A stretch of DNA of 5,906 bases from Chloroflexota bacterium (GCA_003520455.1 DOUV01001077.1:1-5906); one strand, 5' to 3'; counted from the stretch's first letter, positions 1-5,790 are shown. Translations and numbers: made by a program. The notes: generated by a model from the letters alone, not told the origin.

Positions 1-2
1 TG

Positions 3-131
3 GCGCGGATGCACACAGCCGCCGCCGAGCTCGCCCTCAAGAAGCGCCAGTTTCGCCTCCACGGCAACGAGCGCGGCAACGAGGCTGAGATCGCGGCCCT
101 CCGTCGGGAGATCACCAGGCTCGGTGTGTAG
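3..131 (+). CDS. C-terminal fragment of an unidentified protein
   Basis: An open frame enters from the left edge and ends at TAG 129-131, giving the last 42 residues of a protein whose beginning lies outside the window. Almost every codon ends in G or C, as in the neighbouring genes, which argues that it is coding. The visible tail is rich in Ala, Leu, Arg, Lys and Glu, and ends in a helix-like heptad pattern (roughly EIAALRREITRL), so it is probably an alpha-helical or coiled-coil C-terminus. I do not recognise the family. An ATG at position 9 is in frame but has no ribosome binding site in view, so a 40-residue protein starting there is less likely than a longer gene. It converges on the carboxylate-amine ligase gene, with about 70 bases between the two stop codons. 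Confidence 0.5.
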   Translation, partial: ARMHTAAAELALKKRQFRLHGNERGNEAEIAALRREITRLGV

Positions 132-200
132 CGGTGCGAGTTGGGAGCTCCTCAGGTGATCACTGAGTGCGAAAGTCGTCCCAGGATCTGTTCCCTTCGG

Positions 201-1340
201 TCAGCCGGCCGGTGGGGCAGTGGTCGCCTCGCCGCAGTCCGCCATCGTTTCGGCAATGAGATGATTGACCACAGCCCGGAGGTCGCCCGTCTGGCGGTAG
301 ATATCGAGCTGGCGTTCGGCGCTGTTGCCGCGCGCTAGAATCGTGAAGGCGTACTCGACTTCACGGCGACTGCCTAACTCGTCGAGCACATCGTCCACAA
401 AGTCGACCAGTTCATGGATCAGATCGCCGGCGGGGAGCTCGGCCTGGCGACCGAAGTCGATCAACTTTCCCCTGATGCCGTAGCGTACGGCGCGCCACTT
501 GTTTTCGTCAATCAACCCGCTGGAGTAGATTCGGAAGGTCGTGTTGTTGACGCGCATCTTCCACAGTTTAAAGACCAACGCCTGGAAGAGCGCCACGCAG
601 CAGATGGCCTCGTCCACTCTGGTGCAAAGATCGCAGATACGGAACTCGAGGGTTGGGTACCTGTGGTGGGGCCGCACGTCCCACCAGATTTTCGAGGCAT
701 CGGGGATGCTGTTGGTCATGATCAGGGTCTGGACGAAGTTTTGGTAGTCGGCCCAACTATTGAAGGTGCTGGGAATGCCGGTCCGGGGGAAGCGGCGAAA
801 GACCACGCTGCGGTAGCTCTTCAGCCCGGTGTCCCGGCCCTCCCAAAAGGGCGACGAGCACGAGAGCGCCAGCACGTGGGGCAGCATATAGCGGATCACG
901 TTCATGGCATCGATCATGAACTCGCGGTCCTCGATGCCGATATGCACGTGCATACCGAAGATCAGCAGTTGCCGCGCCAGGTCCTGCATGTCCTCGAGCA
1001 CGCCCAGATAGCGCTCGAACGGGGTGATCTCCTGCGAAGCCCAATGTGAGAACGGATGCGTCCCGGCGGCGATCGCTCGCATGCCCTTGCCACGCGCCAA
1101 CTCATCGATCATACAGCGCATCCGGATGAGTTCGCCGCGCGCCTCGTGCACATCCTCGCAGACTCGGCTCCCCAGCTCGACCACGCTCTGGATGAGCTCG
1201 GGTTTGAGCTCATACTCGCGCAGCAGCATGTGGTCACCCTCGAGGAATTGGGTGATGTAGCTGGTCAGTTCGCCAGTCTCCGGATGGATGATCTGGTACT
1301 CCTCCTCAATACCGATGTTGAGTGAAGGGCGCTTCGGCAT
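201..1340 (-). CDS. YbdK-type carboxylate-amine ligase (GCS2 family)
   Basis: This is a 379-residue, full-length member of the glutamate-cysteine ligase type 2 (YbdK-like) family. Known members join a carboxylate, typically the gamma-carboxyl of glutamate, to an amine using ATP and magnesium in the cytosol. The E. coli namesake has only weak glutamate-cysteine ligase activity, so the true substrate here is open. Family motifs appear in order: IGIEEEYQ (9-16, acidic metal/ATP site), [10 protein letters not shown] (46-55), GTHPFS (93-98), GMHVHIGI (129-136), [17 protein letters not shown] (162-178), and a stretch at 219-245 containing [17 protein letters not shown]. All look intact. ATG 1340 is chosen because AAAGGAG sits 7 bases upstream and IGIEEE falls at the usual distance from the N-terminus. 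It is the last gene of the second unit, 79 bases after the permuted ATP-grasp gene, and probably co-transcribed with it. The family assignment is firm; the substrate is unknown. Confidence 0.93.
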   Translation of the reverse strand: MPKRPSLNIGIEEEYQIIHPETGELTSYITQFLEGDHMLLREYELKPELIQSVVELGSRVCEDVHEARGELIRMRCMIDELARGKGMRAIAAGTHPFSHWASQEITPFERYLGVLEDMQDLARQLLIFGMHVHIGIEDREFMIDAMNVIRYMLPHVLALSCSSPFWEGRDTGLKSYRSVVFRRFPRTGIPSTFNSWADYQNFVQTLIMTNSIPDASKIWWDVRPHHRYPTLEFRICDLCTRVDEAICCVALFQALVFKLWKMRVNNTTFRIYSSGLIDENKWRAVRYGIRGKLIDFGRQAELPAGDLIHELVDFVDDVLDELGSRREVEYAFTILARGNSAERQLDIYRQTGDLRAVVNHLIAETMADCGEATTAPPAG

Positions 1341-1357
1341 CGCGAGTCTCCTTTCTG

Positions 1358-1430
1358 AGGGAGATTGGCGATCAGCGATTCAGGGGAGAGCGATTTCTTA
1401 AGAAGAGACGCTCAAATCCTCAATCTCCCT
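1358..1430. repeat. 73-bp intercistronic inverted-repeat element
   Basis: The arms AGGGAGATTG (1358-1367) and CAATCTCCCT (1421-1430) are perfect 10-base inverted repeats. The similarity continues inward imperfectly (GATCAGCG on the left against GATTTGAGCG on the right, read as reverse complement). Inside lies a second inverted pair, GAGCG (1388-1392) and CGCTC (1409-1413), around the palindrome TTCTTAAGAA. The right arm supplies the last codons and the TGA stop of the permuted ATP-grasp gene. In the transcript it could fold between the two cistrons. Whether it is a mobile element, an mRNA-processing hairpin or chance is not settled. Confidence 0.45.
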
Positions 1431-2796
1431 TCCTTCGATGGACGATGAAGGTTGGCACGACGCTCCCGCCGCCCGCGCTGACGTTGAGCAGGCCGCCTCC
1501 CGAAAGCCGCGTGAGGCAGCCGTGGGCGAACTCGCCCTTGAAAAGGTAGGGATCCAGGTCCACCAGGCGCGGGCTGAAGCTGAGTTGGCCATCGACGAAG
1601 GCCGGGAAAAGTTCGCTGGCAATGGTGACCTTGCGCTGGACAATGGTGCTCGTGCTGAGCCCTTCTCGCAGCGCGGCCTCCCACTCTTGCTGGCTGACGT
1701 CCCATCCGAGCACGACCCCCGTACCGCCGTACTCATCGTTGGGTTTGAGCACGAATTCATCCTTGTGGGTCGAGACGTGGGGAAGCAGATCAACCGCGCG
1801 GCCATCGATCTGGGTGGTGCGCTCGGCCAGCTTGCGAGTCCAGGGAATGTGCTCGCGGATCGCGCGGCGCTGCTCAGTCGTGTAGAGGCGGGTGTGACGC
1901 TCGTCGCTGAGGATGGCGAAGATCATCTTCTTGTGGAGCAATTTGCAGCGGAAACCGTTGGCCATGATCAGGTTTCCATCACGAAGCGCGTGGATGATGG
2001 GATGGTCCAGGCCGAATCTCCGGAGCAACTCACCGGCCAGCACCCGCTTGTAGACCAGGTGGATCGGCCGGCCACGGTGGGTGAGGTGCGTCCCATCGTA
2101 TTCGAGCTCCTCCGGCGGGGCGATGAGGGTTGGAACCCCCTCGCGTTCGAAGAACTCCTGGTAGATGTAGAATTCGTTGGTGGTGGGGACGCCGGCCCAG
2201 TCGATAATCCCGATCGTCGGGCGCTCCCGCCCCCCGGCTTCATGATAGACGTCGAGCAGGGTTGTCAGCGTCATCGGTCGAACCGGGATCGCTTCCACCT
2301 GGTAGCGGCGGCCGAATTCCCGGAACGCCGGCAGCTCGAAGAAGGTCTGGCCGAGGAGATCCTCGTAGCCGCCACCGGCCGGCGTCTCGGCGTTGTATTC
2401 CACGAAGTGGAGCGTCCCGGGGTCGCCCGGATCGTGCCCGTGGGTGAAGAAGCTATCCAGGCGCGAGGTCGGGGTCGGGGTCACGTAACCCGGGTCGATG
2501 TGCAGGGCCTGTTCCTCCGGCGGAGTCAGGTCGAGCTCGGCCCGGAGTGCCGGGTCGGCCATGAGCGCCTTGTAGGCAGCGCGGAAGGCGCCCAGGAGCA
2601 CGGCGCACGCCTGGCGGATGGAGGCGTACTCGTCGGCAGTGAGCAAGTGAGGCCGGAGCACCGTGCAGAGCAGGCGATCGCCGAAGGCCAGGCGGCGGGC
2701 ACGAGACGTGGCGGTAAGTTGCTCCCAGGTCTCGGCGGCGCGGGCGTCGTCGAAGAGGTCGTTGTACTCCTGGATCGCATCTTCGATCAGGCTCAC
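1420..2796 (-). CDS. Circularly permuted ATP-grasp protein, glutathionylspermidine synthase-like
   Basis: This 458-residue protein resembles the ATP-grasp half of glutathionylspermidine synthase and related circularly permuted ATP-grasp proteins, which make amide bonds through an acyl-phosphate. Evidence is the FVEYNAETPAGGGY block (131-144, matching the family EYNADTP metal/ATP motif), a Rossmann-like central part (about 194-250), KLLHKKMIFAIL (285-296), and a nucleotide-binding FVLKPNDEYGGTGVVLG block (348-364, Lys351 plus a Gly-rich loop) followed by IVQRKV (385-390). No amidase domain is attached, so it is ligase-only. The frame is open to 3006, but those 70 extra residues are Pro/Arg/His-rich and unlike the rest. 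The GTG at 2796 has AGAGGAG 7 bases upstream and starts a normal helical N-terminus, so I chose it. It leads the second unit, with the GCS2-type ligase downstream. The superfamily is clear; the substrate, and whether it is a true synthase, are unknown. Confidence 0.88.
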   Translation of the reverse strand: MSLIEDAIQEYNDLFDDARAAETWEQLTATSRARRLAFGDRLLCTVLRPHLLTADEYASIRQACAVLLGAFRAAYKALMADPALRAELDLTPPEEQALHIDPGYVTPTPTSRLDSFFTHGHDPGDPGTLHFVEYNAETPAGGGYEDLLGQTFFELPAFREFGRRYQVEAIPVRPMTLTTLLDVYHEAGGRERPTIGIIDWAGVPTTNEFYIYQEFFEREGVPTLIAPPEELEYDGTHLTHRGRPIHLVYKRVLAGELLRRFGLDHPIIHALRDGNLIMANGFRCKLLHKKMIFAILSDERHTRLYTTEQRRAIREHIPWTRKLAERTTQIDGRAVDLLPHVSTHKDEFVLKPNDEYGGTGVVLGWDVSQQEWEAALREGLSTSTIVQRKVTIASELFPAFVDGQLSFSPRLVDLDPYLFKGEFAHGCLTRLSGGGLLNVSAGGGSVVPTFIVHRRKGD

Positions 2797-2826
2797 GGGT
2801 GCGCTCCTCTCCGCGGGGTTGTGGGT

Positions 2827-2855
2827 AGGATAGTCAATTTGAACGGTTGGAACAA
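2827..2855 (-). promoter_or_regulatory. Candidate promoter for the permuted ATP-grasp/GCS2 unit
   Basis: Read on the minus strand, a -35-like TTGTTC (2850-2855) and a -10-like TATCCT (2827-2832) are separated by 17 bases. The expected transcript start is about 20-25 bases before the GTG at 2796. The matches to sigma-70 consensus are moderate (3 of 6 and 4 of 6). The spacing, the position just after a terminator-like hairpin, and the overlapping direct repeat support it. It could need an activator. Confidence 0.35.
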
Positions 2856-2881
2856 GGGGCCAGGGCGGTTGGAACGTGGGG
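2844..2881. repeat. Tandem 16-base direct repeat, 22-bp period, over the -35 region
   Basis: The sequence CGGTTGGAACNNGGGG occurs at 2844-2859 (NN=AA) and at 2866-2881 (NN=GT), identical at 14 of 16 positions with a period of 22 bases, about two helical turns. The first copy covers the candidate -35 box of the permuted ATP-grasp gene and the second lies just upstream. That geometry is typical of a tandem binding site for an activator or response regulator. The regulator is not in the window. Confidence 0.4.
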
Positions 2882-3040
2882 CGTACCAGGTGAGAGGCGC
2901 CGGTGTGGTGGTCTGGTGGCTTGCGGCCGGCCGAGTGGCAGCGCGGTGGGCGCGCTCCAGAAGGGCACAGGTGCGCCTTACCTGGAGAGTTGAGCGGCCC
3001 TGACACAGTAATAGGCCGTTAGAAGGTACGCAAGTGAAGA

Positions 3041-3060
3041 CCCCTCGCCATGGCGAGGGG
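3041..3060 (-). terminator. Strong hairpin after the ATP-grasp gene, probable terminator
   Basis: This is a perfect 20-base palindrome: an 8-bp GC-rich stem (CCCCTCGC / GCGAGGGG) with a CATG loop. It lies 22 bases past the TGA of the ATP-grasp gene at 3083. On the minus strand it is followed by TCTTCACTT, a weak rather than classical T tract, so termination may be partial or the hairpin may protect the 3' end. It separates the esterase-aminotransferase-ATP-grasp unit from the unit that begins at 2796. Confidence 0.6.
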
Positions 3061-3082
3061 GTATCGAACAGGCACGGAACGC

Positions 3083-4024
3083 TCACCGGCCGGCGCCGGG
3101 CAGATAGCTGTACCAACGGTACACGGCGCGCGGGTCAAGATCGCTCCTGGCCTTTTGGACGCACATGTCGGCCATCTTCTCGACAGCCCACTCAAAGTAG
3201 AAGGGCGTGAGCGAGTAGATGTCCAAATCCGGCGCCGGGTTCATGAAGTCGATCGCGTAGGGAACACCGCCGCGGATCGCCCACTCGATGGCGTTCATAT
3301 CGTAGCCGAGCGCGCGGCAGAGCATCTGGGAATCTGCAACCACGCGCTGACCCAGCTCGGGGGTGAGGTGCTCGTGCTCTACGTGGTAGCGGCGCTCGTC
3401 CGGGTCGTATTTCATCGGCAGGATCCACTCCTGGTTGATGCAGAGGCACCGGACGTAGTGATCCCACGCGATGAACTCCTGGAGGATCATCGTGAGGTAG
3501 CCGCTCTGATCGTAGCGCCAGATCAGCTCGTCCACCGACTCAACCTTGTAGACCTCTTTCCAACCGCCCCCATGCGCATCCTTGAGGATGGCCGGCATGC
3601 CGACGTAATTGGCGATCGCGTACCAGTCGAGCGGGTACTTGAGATTGCGCAGCGACTCGCTGACGATCCCCTCGACGTACTCCTTGTTGGGCAAGACGAC
3701 CGTCTTCGGGCTGGCGACACCCAGTTTGGTCGCGAGGCTCGCTCCGAAGAATTTGTCGTCGGCGCTCCACATAAACGGGTTATTGATGACGTGGGTCCCC
3801 TGGAGGACTGCGTTCTTGAGATAGCTCCGGTAGTAGGGAACCTCGTGCGAGATGCGGTCCACGATCACGGCATACTCGACCGGCTCATTCATCTTCGTGC
3901 CGCCGAGTTTAACGAACTCGGCGACGATGCCCACATCTCGCCGGTTGACCTCCTCGATGAAGGCCGGTGGCCAGGACCACTCTCGCCCGACGAGCAGACC
4001 GATCTTCTTGGCCTCGTTCGCCAC
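3083..4024 (-). CDS. ATP-grasp ligase (RimK/D-Ala ligase-like fold)
   Basis: This 313-residue, single-domain, standard-order ATP-grasp protein is predicted to ligate a carboxylate to an amine (or similar nucleophile) with ATP in the cytosol. It has an N-terminal pre-ATP-grasp region (IGLLVG near 8-13), then the VINNPFMWSADDKFF block (79-93) common in ATP-grasp enzymes. The phosphate-binding ILKDAHGGGWKEV follows (146-158; Lys148 and the Gly-rich loop), then the hinge LQEFI (181-185). The metal-binding end is IEWAIRGGVPYAIDFMNPAPDLD (246-268; Glu247, Asp259, Asn262). GTG 4024 is chosen because AAGGAG lies 6 bases upstream. GTG 4039 lacks a well-placed site, and ATG 4030 touches the site directly; either would add only a few residues. 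It follows the aminotransferase by 129 bases and precedes a strong hairpin, so it is the last gene of the first unit. The fold is confident; the substrate is not known. Confidence 0.88.
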   Translation of the reverse strand: MANEAKKIGLLVGREWSWPPAFIEEVNRRDVGIVAEFVKLGGTKMNEPVEYAVIVDRISHEVPYYRSYLKNAVLQGTHVINNPFMWSADDKFFGASLATKLGVASPKTVVLPNKEYVEGIVSESLRNLKYPLDWYAIANYVGMPAILKDAHGGGWKEVYKVESVDELIWRYDQSGYLTMILQEFIAWDHYVRCLCINQEWILPMKYDPDERRYHVEHEHLTPELGQRVVADSQMLCRALGYDMNAIEWAIRGGVPYAIDFMNPAPDLDIYSLTPFYFEWAVEKMADMCVQKARSDLDPRAVYRWYSYLPGAGR

Positions 4025-4030
4025 GACCAT

Positions 4031-4036
4031 CTCCTT
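4031..4036 (-). promoter_or_regulatory. Ribosome binding site that sets the ATP-grasp start
   Basis: AAGGAG on the minus strand lies 6 bases before GTG 4024, directly abuts ATG 4030, and lies inside the frame opened by GTG 4039. Only GTG 4024 has normal spacing, so it is preferred as the start of the ATP-grasp gene. Confidence 0.6.
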
Positions 4037-4069
4037 CACAATGATGCCAATCGACCTTTGTTGCGCGCT

Positions 4070-4141
4070 GGAGATTGGAGATTGAAAGTTGAATCGGCGC
4101 CTGGGTATCGTCTGCGGTCTGGAAATCGGCCATCAATCTTC
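4070..4141. repeat. Intercistronic heptad repeat with inverted ends
   Basis: Two exact GAGATTG heptads run in tandem (4071-4077 and 4078-4084), followed by the degenerate AAAGTTG. A near-inverted copy, CAATCTTC, lies at 4134-4141 and matches GGAGATTG (4070-4077) at 7 of 8 positions. The 72-bp span, the GGAGATTGG start and the AAATC...TCAATCT end resemble the 73-bp element at 1358-1430, although the middles differ. It fills most of the gap between the aminotransferase and the ATP-grasp gene. Confidence 0.35.
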
Positions 4142-4153
4142 GAGTTCCCATCT

Positions 4154-5017
4154 CTACAGCATCTCGGCCTCCCGGGAAACGCGGGCGTTGTAGCGCTCGA
4201 GCAGGCGGCGGGTGATGGGGCCAGGCTCGCGGGTGCCGACAGGGTGGCCGTCAATCTCGACCACCGGCAACACGGCGCGACCCGAACTGGTGATGAAGGC
4301 CTCGTCAATCGTGGGCAGCTCCGTTACCGGCAGTCCCTCCAGGTGGATGGTGAGCCCCTCGTCGGCGGCTTCCTCCAAAACGAGCGCGCGTGTAATACCC
4401 GCCAGGACGCCTTCCTCAGCGGTCCACAGATCGCGGCCGCGGATTGCGAAAAAGTTGCTGCTCAGTCCCTCCAGGAGCTGTCCGTCGGCCCCGACCATGA
4501 TGGCTTCATAGCATCCCTCGGGGAGAGCCCGCCGGATTTCGCCCGCCGAGGCGAGGAAGGTCGTCGATTTAGCTTTGGGGTTCTGGCGTTGAAGTTGGCG
4601 GGTGACAACGAGAACGCCGTGTTCGTACTGCTCGGGTGTAGGCGAGTGCAGCGATTCGAGCGAGATATAGAGGGTGCCCGGCTCGCGGGTGGTGTCGAGC
4701 GTCAGGCGCACGCGCATCTCCGGTGCTCTGAACGTCGTGATGGCCTCCCGCAGCGCACTTCGAATCGTTGGCCAGTCCAGGTAGACCTCCACGCCTGACA
4801 GACGCGCGGTCTCCTCCAACCTCGCCAGGTGCTCGTCGAGGCGCAGGACGGCCGCGCCGCCGAAGGTACGGAGCGTGGTGTAGGCCCCTTGGGGCAAGGC
4901 ACGGGAGGCCTCATCGAGCGATGTAGGCGCCGGATCGAGAACGATGGGCTGCGGCTTCGCCCTGGCGCCGGGCGGCAGCCGCCAAATGGCGATGTTAGCG
5001 ACTATCGGGACCTCCAA
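4154..5017 (-). CDS. Class IV PLP-dependent aminotransferase
   Basis: This is a fold-type IV PLP enzyme of up to 287 residues, in the superfamily of branched-chain aminotransferase, D-amino-acid aminotransferase and aminodeoxychorismate lyase. Motifs in order: GAYTTLRTFGG (44-54, substrate side, Arg50), LRLDEHLARL (58-67), the probable PLP lysine in KAKSTTF (Lys150), EGLSSNFFAI (183-192, Glu183 expected near the PLP ring nitrogen), LAGITR (205-210, PLP phosphate loop) and SSGRAVLPVVEIDG (244-257). These motifs support PLP binding but do not separate transaminase from lyase, nor L from D substrates. The frame overlaps the esterase end by 23 bases, so translation is probably coupled. The only canonical start, TTG 5017, carries no upstream ribosome binding site; instead GGAGG begins within that TTG codon and points to a start about 4 to 6 codons later, where there is no ATG, GTG or TTG. 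The N-terminus is therefore uncertain. The fold assignment is firm. Confidence 0.9.
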   Translation of the reverse strand: MEVPIVANIAIWRLPPGARAKPQPIVLDPAPTSLDEASRALPQGAYTTLRTFGGAAVLRLDEHLARLEETARLSGVEVYLDWPTIRSALREAITTFRAPEMRVRLTLDTTREPGTLYISLESLHSPTPEQYEHGVLVVTRQLQRQNPKAKSTTFLASAGEIRRALPEGCYEAIMVGADGQLLEGLSSNFFAIRGRDLWTAEEGVLAGITRALVLEEAADEGLTIHLEGLPVTELPTIDEAFITSSGRAVLPVVEIDGHPVGTREPGPITRRLLERYNARVSREAEML

Positions 5018-5720
5018 TGTAGTGCAGAATCATCTCGCGCCACCAGGGCCAGTCGTGGACCCAGCCATCCCAGAGTCGGAAGGCGTGCCAGATCCCTTTA
5101 TCCCAGAGTATCTGGGAAAAGGCCCGGTTGTTGTCGATGGCCGGGTCATCCGCCCCGACGGCGATGATGATATCCAGATGCCGAATTTGCTCCAACTGGT
5201 TTGGGTCCCGGATGCCAAGCACATAGTCAATCGGATTGTGGAAGTAGATCGTCTCGTCGTAGTAGCCATCACACCAACGGCGGATATCATAGAGGCCGCT
5301 CAAGCCGATCGTCCGGCCAAAGATCGTGGGGTGACGCAAGGCGATGTTGACGGCGTGATAGGCGCCGAAGCTGGTGCCGGTCGAGATCAGGAAAGGGTTT
5401 GGGTTCTTGCTCCGGCTCAGGGGCAAGACCTCGTTGAGAACATATTCCTCGTACTGAGCGTGCCGGGTGACTCGTCCGGTGGGATGGGCCCATTTGCAGT
5501 ACCAGCTCTCGCTGTCCACGCTATCCACACAGTAGAGCTGGATCCACCCACGCTCCAGATGCTCGCCGAGTGCGGCGATCATCCCCCGGTCCTCCCACTC
5601 GAAGAAACGGCCCATTGAGGTGGGGAAGACGAGGACACGGGCGCCCGCGTGGCCGAAGATCAGGAGTTCCATCTCGCGATTGAGTCGCGGACTATACCAC
5701 TTGTGATATTCGCGGTTCAC
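4995..5720 (-). CDS. Alpha/beta-hydrolase esterase family protein
   Basis: This 241-residue cytosolic protein is of the putative-esterase (esterase D/PF00756-like) group of alpha/beta hydrolases, predicted to hydrolyse an ester, thioester or related bond. The nucleophile elbow is GTSFGA (115-120, Ser117), followed by an HPTIFGRTIGLSGLYD strand-turn (130-145). The likely acid is in GADDP (189-193) and the catalytic His is His222 in GWVHDWPWW (219-227). The triad therefore looks complete. There is no signal peptide or membrane segment. The frame is open to TTG 5786, but that codon lies inside the promoter -35 box, so it cannot be the start. GTG 5720 has GGAG 5 bases upstream and gives the natural start VNREYHKWYSP. 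It is the first gene of the first unit, with a leader of about 30 bases. It could be a thioesterase-like editing enzyme or a product hydrolase for the pathway; this is an inference from context. Confidence 0.88.
   Translation of the reverse strand: MNREYHKWYSPRLNREMELLIFGHAGARVLVFPTSMGRFFEWEDRGMIAALGEHLERGWIQLYCVDSVDSESWYCKWAHPTGRVTRHAQYEEYVLNEVLPLSRSKNPNPFLISTGTSFGAYHAVNIALRHPTIFGRTIGLSGLYDIRRWCDGYYDETIYFHNPIDYVLGIRDPNQLEQIRHLDIIIAVGADDPAIDNNRAFSQILWDKGIWHAFRLWDGWVHDWPWWREMILHYIGGPDSR
5011..5015 (-). promoter_or_regulatory. Shine-Dalgarno GGAGG without a canonical start codon
   Basis: GGAGG lies within the last codons of the esterase gene, 13 bases before its TAA ends. In the aminotransferase frame, 5 bases downstream is ATA (5003-5005), 8 bases downstream is GTC (5000-5002), and 17 bases downstream is ATC (4991-4993). 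None is a usual start. TTG 5017 overlaps the motif itself. Coupled translation of the aminotransferase from here is likely, but the initiation codon cannot be fixed. Confidence 0.5.
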
Positions 5721-5725
5721 ACAAT

Positions 5726-5729
5726 CTCC
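5726..5729 (-). promoter_or_regulatory. Ribosome binding site that sets the esterase start
   Basis: GGAG on the minus strand lies 5 bases before GTG 5720. The other in-frame GTG (5738) has a pyrimidine-rich upstream sequence and no such site, so 5720 is preferred. Confidence 0.55.
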
Positions 5730-5757
5730 GATGGCCACAGTGGGCGGAAGTGGGCAA

Positions 5758-5786
5758 ATTGTACATGTGCCCCTGCTCTTTGACAA
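5758..5786 (-). promoter_or_regulatory. Sigma-70-type promoter of the esterase-led operon
   Basis: On the minus strand TTGTCA (5781-5786, 5 of 6 consensus) and TACAAT (5758-5763, 5 of 6) are separated by exactly 17 bases. Transcription would begin near 5750 and leave a leader of about 30 bases before GTG 5720. This is the best promoter in the window and should drive the esterase, aminotransferase and ATP-grasp genes up to the hairpin at 3041-3060. Confidence 0.75.
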
Positions 5787-5790
5787 GAGC
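5775..5790. promoter_or_regulatory. Palindromic candidate operator over the -35 box
   Basis: GCTCTT-TGAC-AAGAGC is a perfect 6-base inverted repeat with a 4-base centre. The -35 hexamer is contained within it. A dimeric regulator bound here would block or recruit RNA polymerase. There is no regulator gene in the window, so the identity is unknown. Confidence 0.4.

Noticed and set aside
151..167. CTCAG-GTGATCA-CTGAG inverted repeat between the convergent genes, as a terminator
   Set aside because: The stem is only 5 bp and no T tract follows on either strand.
1377..1419. Possible internal promoter for the GCS2 ligase (TTGAGG-N17-TAAGAA on the minus strand)
   Set aside because: The -10 match is poor, and the site lies within the inverted-repeat element; co-transcription with the gene upstream is simpler.
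1438..3003. Long plus-strand open frame (about 521 codons) opposite the permuted ATP-grasp gene
   Set aside because: It mirrors the minus-strand gene, as often happens in GC-rich DNA. Its protein has no recognisable motif, and the minus-strand frame carries clear ATP-grasp motifs and a good ribosome binding site.
2797..3006. N-terminal extension of the permuted ATP-grasp protein from the upstream start at 3006
   Set aside because: The 70 residues are Pro/Arg/His-rich and unlike the rest; they would cover the candidate promoter and direct repeats. GTG 2796 has a properly spaced ribosome binding site.
3909..4151. Short minus-strand frame (80 codons) spanning the aminotransferase/ATP-grasp gap
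   Set aside because: It has no ribosome binding site and most of it overlaps the ATP-grasp gene out of frame.
3050..4798. Long plus-strand open frame (about 582 codons) opposite the ATP-grasp and aminotransferase genes
   Set aside because: It runs antisense across two well-supported genes and the gap between them, starts inside the terminator palindrome, and its product resembles no family.
5721..5786. N-terminal extension of the esterase from TTG 5786
   Set aside because: The TTG is part of the -35 box and would lie upstream of the transcript start. The extension is Cys/Pro-rich and not esterase-like.
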